Assembly (NCBI GenBank): GCA_030452025.1
Contig: JAKDNC010000221.1
Location: 1-6,117, forward strand
Source of the DNA: Nocardioides sp.
Lineage (GTDB): Bacteria > Actinomycetota > Actinomycetes > Propionibacteriales > Nocardioidaceae
Direction: 5' to 3'
Length of the DNA stretch: 6,117 nucleotides
Below, one piece after another: positions 1 through 5,342 of the stretch; the stretch's first letter is position 1, and each line of letters opens with the position of its first letter. The notes under the pieces were generated by a model. That model was not told where the DNA came from. It did no database searches and was given only the letters and a program-made list of their open reading frames with translations. Both the position numbers and the translations under genes were made by a program.

Positions 1-1248
1 CCGTGACACCCGGCCGGCGACCTCGCCACGGTAGAGACCGGGAATCGACGAACGCCCCGCAACCGCTGCATCAGAGGCGGCGAACGCCTCGGCGAACTCA
101 GCGCCTTCGGAGTCCAGCGACTGCTGGAGCGCCACAACCTCGGCGAGCTTCTGATCGGCGAACGCGAGACTCGAACGCAGGGCCGGGTCAAGATCGACCT
201 CGACTGCGACGTCGTAGGGGACGTGCAGCAGCGAGCACGAAGTCGACACCGAGACGGTCCGGCTGATCCCACGCCAGGTGGTGAGCTCCTCGGCGGCGGC
301 CCGCAGATCGGTACGCCAGATGTTGCGGCCGTCGACCGCACCGAGCACAAGAGACTTGTCGAACAAGTCCTCCAGGTCTTCGATCTCGCCGGGCTTCGGT
401 CCCCGCAGCAGGTCGAGGGCGAATCCTTCGACCTCGGTGTGGGCGAGGGCTGACAGCACGTCGGCACCGGGTGAGCCGAAGTACGTCGCGAGCAGGATCG
501 CGGGACGGTCGGCGACCTGGGCGAGCCGGTCATAGGTTGCATAGGCGGCCTCGATCTCATCACGCGAGACATCACGCACCAGAGCCGGTTCATCGATCTG
601 GACCCACTGGACCCCAGCGGCTGCTAGCGCCGCCAGCAGCTCCACGTATACCTCGGTCAGCTCACCTAAACGTGACAGCGGGTCGAATCCTTCGGGGGCC
701 CCATCGGCGGCTTTGGCCAGTGCGAGGAAGGTGAACGGGCCAACGACCACCGGGCGCGACGCGATCTTGCGTGAGTGCGCCTCGTCAAACTCGGCCAGCG
801 GCTTGTCGGCGTGCAGAGCGAAGGCGGTGTCGGGACCGATCTCGGGCACCAGGTAGTGGTAGTTCGTGTCGAACCACTTGGTCATCTCCAGGGGAGGGAC
901 TCCCTTGGTGCCGCGGGCCATCGCGAAGTACCGGGAGGCGTCGAAACCGGCCAGTGTGTGATCGCCTGAGACACCTGCGAAGCGCTTGGGTACGGCACCG
1001 ACCAGCACCGTGGTGTCGAGCATCTGGTCGTACCAGCTGAACGTGTTGACCGGGATCGTGTCCAGGCCAGCTCGTGACATCGTGTACAGCGCGTCCAGGC
1101 GCACGGACAGTGAGTCGCGATCGAGCGTGCCGCCGTCGATGCGGCCGGCCCAGTAGGACTCCAGCGCCTTCTTCAGCTGGCGGTCGCGGCCAATCCTCGG
1201 ATAACCCAGGACCGTGGACCCTACCGGAGCAGGTGGTGTTCTTGTCAT
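1..1248 (-). CDS. metE: 5-methyltetrahydropteroyltriglutamate-homocysteine methyltransferase (cobalamin-independent methionine synthase), N-terminal 416 residues, truncated by window edge
   Basis: MetE transfers the methyl group of 5-methyltetrahydrofolate polyglutamate to homocysteine in the cytoplasm, the last step of methionine synthesis, without B12. Reading the minus strand from the ATG at 1248 gives an uninterrupted 416-codon frame to the left edge. It carries MetE N-domain signatures: GYPRIGRDRQLKKALESYWAG (about residues 15-35), WFDTNYHYLVPE (125-136), VQIDEPALV (216-224), GAVDGRNIWR (303-312) and STSCSLLHVPYD (335-346). These cover the folate/homocysteine-binding N-terminal barrel and the start of the inter-domain linker. 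The C-terminal barrel with the zinc ligands (His, Cys, Glu, Cys) lies outside the window; the family is normally about 750-770 residues. The start is supported by a GAGGG ribosome binding site 8 bases upstream. The cobalamin riboswitch in its leader implies repression when B12 is plentiful. The identification is very secure; completeness of the gene cannot be judged. Confidence 0.97.
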   Translation of the reverse strand, partial: MTRTPPAPVGSTVLGYPRIGRDRQLKKALESYWAGRIDGGTLDRDSLSVRLDALYTMSRAGLDTIPVNTFSWYDQMLDTTVLVGAVPKRFAGVSGDHTLAGFDASRYFAMARGTKGVPPLEMTKWFDTNYHYLVPEIGPDTAFALHADKPLAEFDEAHSRKIASRPVVVGPFTFLALAKAADGAPEGFDPLSRLGELTEVYVELLAALAAAGVQWVQIDEPALVRDVSRDEIEAAYATYDRLAQVADRPAILLATYFGSPGADVLSALAHTEVEGFALDLLRGPKPGEIEDLEDLFDKSLVLGAVDGRNIWRTDLRAAAEELTTWRGISRTVSVSTSCSLLHVPYDVAVEVDLDPALRSSLAFADQKLAEVVALQQSLDSEGAEFAEAFAASDAAVAGRSSIPGLYRGEVAGRVSR

Positions 1249-1256
1249 GTTTTCAA

Positions 1257-1293
1257 CCCTCGTTGGCTCGTGCTGAGCAGTCTGCGTCGAGGG
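1257..1293 (-). promoter_or_regulatory. Possible ribosome-binding-site-sequestering hairpin of metE
   Basis: The metE ribosome binding site CGAGGG (1262-1257) is exactly complementary to CCCTCG (1293-1288) upstream. The bases between them can form a short inner GCTC/GAGC stem. Formation of this hairpin would hide the ribosome binding site, which would fit a translational off state controlled by the riboswitch. The pairing is seen; the regulatory role is inferred. Confidence 0.45.
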
Positions 1294-1329
1294 AAGGACA
1301 AGTCGGCGCACGTATGCGTTGACCTGTCG

Positions 1330-1348
1330 GACTCTTCCCACGAGAGTC
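1330..1348 (-). promoter_or_regulatory. Second small hairpin in metE leader
   Basis: GACTCT (1348-1343) and AGAGTC (1335-1330) form a six-base-pair stem with a seven-base loop. It lies between the first hairpin and the ribosome binding site region. It may be part of the expression platform; no function can be assigned from sequence alone. Confidence 0.35.
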
Positions 1349-1354
1349 GCAGAC

Positions 1355-1376
1355 CACCGTGCATCTGTGCACGGTG
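1355..1376 (-). promoter_or_regulatory. Hairpin directly after riboswitch P1 (possible P13/expression-platform stem)
   Basis: CACCGTGCA (1376-1368) pairs perfectly with TGCACGGTG (1363-1355) around a four-base loop CAGA, giving a nine-base-pair stem two bases beyond the riboswitch closing helix. Cobalamin riboswitches usually have a downstream hairpin here whose loop contacts the core, so this is a natural candidate. No T-run follows, so I do not call it a rho-independent terminator. Confidence 0.55.
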
Positions 1377-1377
1377 C

Positions 1378-1553
1378 GCTGGCAGGTCTTCGGACTCGTG
1401 GGCGTCCTGCTTCGTACCTACTGGACATCGCTTCCCAGGCCAGAGCCCAGTGCTGATGACATCGTTCGTTCCCACTTACCGCTGCGGGGCAGTCCCGGAA
1501 TCACACCGGGTTCCCTCTTACGACGACTTGACTGGATGCCAAGCCAAACCAGC
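1378..1553 (-). promoter_or_regulatory. Cobalamin (B12) riboswitch in the metE leader
   Basis: The minus strand carries the conserved core of cobalamin riboswitches in the right order. First come GGGAACCCGG and a CCCGG/CCGGG stem (about 1514-1494), then ACTGCCCCGCAGCGGTAAG (1493-1475, canonical CTGCCCCCGCAACGGTAAG). Next is a B12-box-like AGCACTGGG...CTGGGAAG (1453-1431), and finally the closing CCGAAGACCTGCC (1393-1381). A closing P1 helix can be drawn between GCTGGT (1553-1548) and GCCAGC (1383-1378). It sits 130 bases upstream of metE in the same orientation. From the known family, ligand binding should turn metE off because a B12-dependent synthase (MetH) can take over. The exact 5' end is approximate. 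Confidence 0.93.
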
Positions 1554-1602
1554 TGCAACAGCAGTCTTGCACACCATGTTGTCGGGTCGAGTGTCCTGTC
1601 GG

Positions 1603-1926
1603 TCGTCAGCGGTCACCCGCCCGGACGGCTCTCTTTGGTGCACGGGAGTAGGTAGTTACTTGACAACGCTGCCACGTGCGACGGGAGGAGAGTCAAGACA
1701 CCATCTCCTGCTCAGCACTGGGTCACTGGGGTGCCGTCGTGATGATGTGGTCATCGCTGCCCCTCACCCGCTGACCGGCCAGATGGGGTCTGAATTGGGG
1801 CACAGTTGCGATCGGCCTTTCGAGGTGGTGCCCGCACAGCTCCGCGCTCGCTCGGCGCGTCGGCACTCAGGCGTCGCCGCTCTGGAAGTTGTTGTTCAGC
1901 GGGTGCGGCGGCGTGACCGCTGACGT
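1603..1926. mobile_element. Candidate MITE-like non-autonomous element (terminal inverted repeats plus flanking direct repeat)
   Basis: CGTCAGCGGTCAC at 1604-1616 is perfectly inverted as GTGACCGCTGACG at 1913-1925 (13 of 13). One base outside each arm lies the same six-base word TGTCGG (1597-1602 and 1927-1932), in direct orientation, as a target-site duplication would be. The interior of roughly 300 bases encodes no transposase. It also contains a nested 10-base inverted pair (CACCCGCTGA at 1765-1774, TCAGCGGGTG at 1896-1905). The left end lies only about 50 bases from the riboswitch, so an insertion here could affect the metE promoter. The repeats are directly visible; mobility is inferred. 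Paired operator sites are the main alternative, because the arm itself is a weak palindrome. Confidence 0.35.
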
Positions 1927-2222
1927 TGTCGGCCCGAGCACAGATCGATCGAAATCGCTCGGCACGCTGCGCTCGACGTGATCGGCAGCAGGGTCGGTCT
2001 CCGAGATGCTTCGGCGGAGCATAGGCGTCTACAGGCGGGGTCGGCTGGGTGAAGACGTCTATGTACCCGGCGCCGCAAATGGGCCAGGTCTTCGCCCCTG
2101 GTGCGTTCGCGGAAGCCCAAATCGGGTCAGGTCGAGGGCGCGGTCGTTCAGATGCTCAGGACGACGTTCCGTGCGCATGTAGCGGCCGATGCCGTCACCT
2201 CGGCGATCCGACGCTAGGCAAG

Positions 2223-2241
2223 TGGGGTGAGGGTAACCTAA
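2223..2241 (+). promoter_or_regulatory. Candidate DtxR/IdeR iron box upstream of the AraC-type gene
   Basis: TGGGGTGAGGGTAACCTAA matches 15 of 19 positions of the DtxR/IdeR consensus TWAGGTTAGSCTAACCTWA, with the last eight bases (TAACCTAA) perfect. Mismatches are at positions 2, 3, 7 and 11. It lies 103 bases before the AraC-type start, and TAACCT inside it could also serve as a weak -10 element. Binding by an iron-dependent repressor would suggest iron control of the regulator. This rests on motif matching only. Confidence 0.4.
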
Positions 2242-2331
2242 CATGAAGGTTCGGGTCGTGAAGCGTCGATTGGCGCCTGCGGCACGGGGTCAGTTGGCCG
2301 ATTGCTGCACGACTGGCGTGAGGTGAGGTGC

Positions 2332-2338
2332 AGGAGGT
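2332..2338 (+). promoter_or_regulatory. Strong ribosome binding site that fixes a GTG start
   Basis: AGGAGGT ends six bases before the GTG at 2345. Its near-perfect complementarity to the 16S rRNA end is the reason for choosing this GTG rather than a later in-frame codon. Confidence 0.85.
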
Positions 2339-2344
2339 AGGAAC

Positions 2345-3382
2345 GTGCCGTGGAGGCAGGGGGACCAGTTCGCGCCAGGGGTGCTGAGATTGCAAGCGTA
2401 TGCGGCGACAGTTGCTGAGGAGATCGCACCAGTCGCGTTCTCTTCGGCGACGTTGAGCTTGGTCGTGGAGGGGGAGGCCGAGTTTCGCACTCAGCAGGGC
2501 GCGCGACAGCTCAAGCGGGGTCATCTGTTGTTGATTCGGGAGCGGACGTGGTGGTCGTCGACTCCGAATGAACTCATCCGTTCGGCCAGCGTTTTCGCCG
2601 ACGAACGATTCTTACGGTCGTTGTTGGGCTGGGTGTTTCCACCTCCGGGTTGGTACGGCATGGCTGGGCATCCGAGCGGGTGGAACGAGCCAGCAGTCGT
2701 GATGGACCTGGACGAGCAGGACACCATCGATGCCGAGGGAGTACTCGGTGAGCTTATTTCTTTGGGACCGCCACCGGCGAACCGGCCTGACATCGCAGCC
2801 CCTGCACGGATAGCCCTGCTGTTGAACCTCGTCGCGGTCGGTATGCGAACGGTCCTCAAGGGCGGCGACATCCAGGCTGTTGGCCACGATGGTGACGCGT
2901 CAATCCGATCGATCAGTTCGATTCCAAATGGCGCAATGCCTTCGCGCTACATCGTCCAGGCCCAGACCGCGTTGAGAGCACAGTTGGCAACGGCATGGAC
3001 CCTCGAACAGTTGGCTGCGGAGGTCACACTGTCAGTCCCTCAGCTATTGCGGCTGTTTAACCGTAGTGTGGGCATGCCGCCGATGCGGTATTTGGCGCAA
3101 CTGCGGCTTGAGGAGTTCTCGCGCCTGCTGGAGCAGTCTGACCTGTCGATCGCTGAGATTTCGCGGCAGGTCGGCTGGCGGGACCCGCGGATCGCCGCTC
3201 GATGGTTTCGACAGCGATGGGGAGTGAACCCGAGCATGTATCGGCAGATCGCGCTGAATGATGTCGTAGGCGACGGTGCGCCACGATTTGATCCTTATCA
3301 AGCGCCGCAGTCCGATCCTTATCAGATGGATTCAGTTATTGAACCGCCCGAGGAGCGAGATAGCGTCACGGTTCGTCGCTGA
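2345..3382 (+). CDS. AraC/XylS-family transcriptional regulator
   Basis: A 345-residue cytoplasmic DNA-binding regulator. Residues about 35-90 resemble the cupin-like effector domain of AraC proteins: a beta-rich stretch with VVEGEAEF followed by a basic turn, LKRGHLLLIRE. Residues about 203-301 form the AraC DNA-binding domain. Its first helix-turn-helix lies around 219-240 (TLEQLAAEVTLSVPQLLRLF). The second lies around 268-291 (SIAEISRQVGWRDPRIAARW), followed by the usual W-G-x-x-P signature (RWGVNPSMYR). The tail (302-345) is not part of the normal family fold and contains DPYQ twice, eight residues apart. The length is somewhat above the usual 280-320. GTG start with an excellent ribosome binding site. 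It stands alone, divergent from metE. Its effector and targets are unknown; the iron-box-like site upstream suggests, but does not prove, iron-linked expression. Confidence 0.92.
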   Translation: MPWRQGDQFAPGVLRLQAYAATVAEEIAPVAFSSATLSLVVEGEAEFRTQQGARQLKRGHLLLIRERTWWSSTPNELIRSASVFADERFLRSLLGWVFPPPGWYGMAGHPSGWNEPAVVMDLDEQDTIDAEGVLGELISLGPPPANRPDIAAPARIALLLNLVAVGMRTVLKGGDIQAVGHDGDASIRSISSIPNGAMPSRYIVQAQTALRAQLATAWTLEQLAAEVTLSVPQLLRLFNRSVGMPPMRYLAQLRLEEFSRLLEQSDLSIAEISRQVGWRDPRIAARWFRQRWGVNPSMYRQIALNDVVGDGAPRFDPYQAPQSDPYQMDSVIEPPEERDSVTVRR

Positions 3383-3432
3383 CCGATGCAAGAATGAAGT
3401 TCCGCTCCTGCGGGGCAGGTTAGCGAGCCATC

Positions 3433-3464
3433 TGGCACGATCGGCGGCGAGGCCGCCACTGCCA
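3433..3464 (+). terminator. Candidate terminator hairpin after the AraC-type gene
   Basis: GGCGGC (3443-3448) and GCCGCC (3452-3457) form a six-base-pair stem with a GAG loop. An outer TGGCA/TGCCA stem (3433-3437, 3460-3464) sits across a small internal loop. It begins 50 bases after the stop codon. There is no T-run, as is common for actinobacterial hairpins, so termination is only a suggestion. Confidence 0.35.
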
Positions 3465-3529
3465 AGACTCGCTCAAATGATCATTCTAGTCGTCAAAATG
3501 ATCCTGTGTGAGCTATTTCACTCGGACGC

Positions 3530-3543
3530 CCGCATTCGTGCGG
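3530..3543 (+). terminator. Small TTCG-loop hairpin, weak terminator candidate
   Basis: CCGCA and TGCGG form a five-base-pair stem closed by a TTCG tetraloop, followed by the moderately T-rich CATCATTCTTCTC. It could terminate the AraC-type transcript, or sit in the leader of the operon downstream. The stem is short, so confidence is low. Confidence 0.25.
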
Positions 3544-3771
3544 CATCATTCTTCTCAGGAATGGTTCTCAGGATCGGCGCTGTAGCTGCGTTGGATCGAG
3601 AGTACCTCGACAAACCCAGAGAGCGATGAATGTCAGTACGGATGGATCAAGTCCGCCTCAGGTGATCGCCAGGCGTGCACCCCGTTCCCTTGTCTACCGA
3701 GTGGGAATGGGTCGATGCACGATGTGCGGAAGGGCCACGATGATGCGCGTCGCGAGTGGTTTCACTGCCTG

Positions 3772-3778
3772 GGGAGGT
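3772..3778 (+). promoter_or_regulatory. Ribosome binding site that decides the lipoprotein start
   Basis: GGGAGGT lies just before ATGATG at 3784-3789, with about six bases of spacing. It favours 3784 over the in-frame ATG at 3715, which would place 23 mostly charged residues in front of a perfectly formed lipoprotein signal peptide. Confidence 0.8.
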
Positions 3779-3783
3779 TACCC

Positions 3784-4416
3784 ATGATGCAATTTCGGAC
3801 TCTGATCGCTGCGTCCCTACTAACCGTGGCGATGCTCAGCACGGCTGGGTGCGGCGCGGGCGACCCCAAGGAGGAGCCGACCCCCTCCCCGAGTTCATCC
3901 TCGTCACCCTCAACTCCGAGCGATCCCTCAACGCAGCCCGGCGGTCCTCCAGTCGGCTGGGAAGACAACTACACAGCCGATGAGATCAGTGCATACGAGG
4001 CTGCTGTGGCCCGGTGGAAGCGGTACAACGAGCTGACCGATCCCATCTACAAGGCGGGCAAGGATACAGAGAAGGCTCGCGACGTCATCCGTGAGTATGA
4101 GATCCAGTGGCAGCGCGCGGTCAATGACCTGGCCCGGTACTACGACGCGGGCGGACTCCGCAACGAGGTTCCGCCGGCCCCTTTGTGGACCCAAGCCACT
4201 TCGGTCGCGATGAACTCGGACGGCACCGGCACGGTCGTCTTCGAGCAATGCACCGATTACCGGAACGTGGTTGTGACCAAGAACGGGAAACCTGCGGATG
4301 GGGTAGTCCCGGAGCACCCGGTTACTCCACTCAGCGTCCATATGGTCAAGGCCAAGGACCACGACTGGAAGGTCGCAGAGCTAAAGCTTGAGGACAAGAC
4401 ATCATGCGCAGGGTAG
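3784..4416 (+). CDS. Secreted lipoprotein of unknown function, first gene of a Tad-like operon
   Basis: A 210-residue predicted lipoprotein. Residues 1-22 are a type II signal peptide (one Arg, then a hydrophobic stretch) ending in the lipobox-like STAGC, with Cys23 as the lipid-modified residue. Residues about 30-57 are a Pro/Ser/Thr-rich linker. Residues about 63-122 look helical (AYEAAVARWKRYNEL, then KARDVIREYEIQWQRAVNDL). Residues about 136-205 look beta-rich, with SDGTGTVVFEQC and HDWKVAELKLED, reminiscent of NTF2-like lipoproteins. Cys156 and Cys208 could form a disulphide. No specific family is recognised. It should be anchored to the outer face of the membrane. Its stop overlaps the next start by 13 bases, so translation is probably coupled and the product is likely to work with the secreted protein encoded next. 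Confidence 0.85.
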   Translation: MMQFRTLIAASLLTVAMLSTAGCGAGDPKEEPTPSPSSSSSPSTPSDPSTQPGGPPVGWEDNYTADEISAYEAAVARWKRYNELTDPIYKAGKDTEKARDVIREYEIQWQRAVNDLARYYDAGGLRNEVPPAPLWTQATSVAMNSDGTGTVVFEQCTDYRNVVVTKNGKPADGVVPEHPVTPLSVHMVKAKDHDWKVAELKLEDKTSCAG

Positions 4417-5342
4417 TCGCTCATGCCCTCGTGGTTGCGTTCGCCAGCGTCGGCTTGGTCGTCGTCGGAGGGGCGCTGACATCATTCGCTTGGGCATGCG
4501 AACGAGTTGGGCCAGGAGGGATCTGCCTTGACGGGGAAATCGTTCTGCCACCTCCACCTCCCCCTAGCAGCAACCCGGGTTCGGGTGCCACACAGCCCGC
4601 GTGCCACGACATCTACTCGGGCGAGCCGACACCCTGTACGGAACCGAATGCCGGCGTGTGGTTCGGCTCGCAGGGATGCTACGCCTTCCTGCTCGAACCG
4701 CAACCGCCAGCCGGCGACCCGATGTGGGAGGGACACGACCCTGGCGACGGAACCATCTGGGGTTGCGACGTGGACTTCACCAGCAACGGGAACACGTTCT
4801 TTGTCCCCGGACGGCCTCCGGTAGTAAATGCGGCAGACCTTGCACGTCAGCTCATCGCTCGTGCGCCGTTTGAGGTCGCCGACGTGCGCACGGCACCTGT
4901 TTCGACGTTCCACACGTACGTGAATGTTCAGAACTGGGTGTGGGTGCCTGCAAATCAGTGGCATGAGGTGTCGGTCAGCTTGACGGCCAATGGGGCAACG
5001 GTCACGTTGCGGGCGACGCCGAGCAAGCTGGAGGTCGATATGGGCGACGGTGCGAGGCCGCTGGTGTGCCGCTCTGCTGGTCGGGAGTGGCGCCAGGGGA
5101 TGACGGATGCGGCCACGACTTCGTGCAGTTATGCGTACAAGAAGGTCTCGACGGTCAACGGGGCTGGCCAGTACAAGGCGGGCGAACGGTTCACGATGCA
5201 AGGCCGCCTGTTCTACACGGTGGCTTGGACCTGTACAGGCAACTGCTCGGGTGCTTCGGGCACGTTGGGTGAGTTCCCTGCACCGGTAGGGACGGCCCAG
5301 CAGCTCGAGGTTCGGCAGCGACAGACGGTGGTGACCAGATGA
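4404..5342 (+). CDS. Secreted cysteine-rich protein with polyproline linker and PKD-like segment
   Basis: A 312-residue exported protein. Residues 1-31 are a Sec signal peptide with likely cleavage after AWA (SFAWA, then CE). A polyproline run PPPPPP follows at about 49-54. Ten cysteines (32, 41, 67, 78, 92, 121, 222, 241, 277, 281) suggest several disulphides. A central conserved-looking patch runs GCYAFLLEPQPPAGDPMWEGH (91-111). Residues about 190-300 resemble a PKD-like beta sandwich around TPSKLEVDMGDGARPLVC, ending in a beta-rich stretch with VAWTCTGNCSG. From memory, similar proteins in streptomycetes are often mislabelled ATP/GTP-binding protein; no P-loop is visible here. It overlaps the lipoprotein by 13 bases, and its TGA overlaps the next ATG (ATGA). 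GAGGA at 4390-4394 is its ribosome binding site. The role is inferred to be extracellular, perhaps a pilus-associated or cell-wall component; this is not proven. Confidence 0.85.
   Translation: MRRVVAHALVVAFASVGLVVVGGALTSFAWACERVGPGGICLDGEIVLPPPPPPSSNPGSGATQPACHDIYSGEPTPCTEPNAGVWFGSQGCYAFLLEPQPPAGDPMWEGHDPGDGTIWGCDVDFTSNGNTFFVPGRPPVVNAADLARQLIARAPFEVADVRTAPVSTFHTYVNVQNWVWVPANQWHEVSVSLTANGATVTLRATPSKLEVDMGDGARPLVCRSAGREWRQGMTDAATTSCSYAYKKVSTVNGAGQYKAGERFTMQGRLFYTVAWTCTGNCSGASGTLGEFPAPVGTAQQLEVRQRQTVVTR

Larger units (their letters stand above)
1554..2344. other. Long intergenic stretch between divergent metE leader and araC-type gene
   Basis: This stretch of about 790 bases has no open frame with both a ribosome binding site and a recognisable product. 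It holds the candidate small mobile element (1603-1926), the iron-box-like site (2223-2241) and the AraC-gene ribosome binding site. I found no convincing sigma-70 promoter for the metE leader on the minus strand. One short minus-strand frame (1867-2022, 51 residues, ending NNNFQSGDA) has coding-like codon bias but no ribosome binding site. No tRNA or CRISPR array was seen. Confidence 0.7.
3383..3783. other. Intergenic region between AraC-type gene and Tad-like operon
   Basis: About 400 bases without a credible gene. It contains two hairpins (3433-3464 and 3530-3543) and a pair of TCAAA(A)TGATC words 21 bases apart (3473-3503), in a locally AT-rich patch. There is also a nine-base direct repeat TTCTCAGGA (3552-3560, 3565-3573). 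An open frame runs through 3276-3629, but it begins inside the AraC-type gene, lacks a ribosome binding site and has weak codon bias. The operon promoter must lie in or near this region; no clear -35/-10 pair was found. Confidence 0.6.

Noticed and set aside
3..1040. Several plus-strand open frames of 60-90 codons
   Set aside because: All lie antisense to the unbroken metE frame and have Arg/Pro-rich compositions typical of GC-rich shadows.
1650..1700. TTGACA/TTGTCA-like -35 words near 1659 and TTGACT near 1694 as promoters
   Set aside because: No acceptable -10 hexamer at 16-18 bases was found on either strand.
1270..1923. 217-codon plus-strand open frame
   Set aside because: It runs antisense through the metE leader and riboswitch and across the candidate mobile element, has no ribosome binding site, and its product is low-complexity with no recognisable domain.
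3276..3629. 117-codon plus-strand open frame after the AraC-type gene
   Set aside because: It starts inside the AraC-type coding region in another frame, lacks a ribosome binding site, and has only weak codon bias; a degraded gene cannot be fully excluded.
3715..3783. Upstream ATG start for the lipoprotein
   Set aside because: It would put 23 charged residues before the signal peptide, and the good ribosome binding site is at 3772-3778.
4482..5201. 239-codon minus-strand open frame
   Set aside because: It is an Arg/His-rich shadow of the secreted cysteine-rich gene, which has a signal peptide, a ribosome binding site and coupled neighbours.
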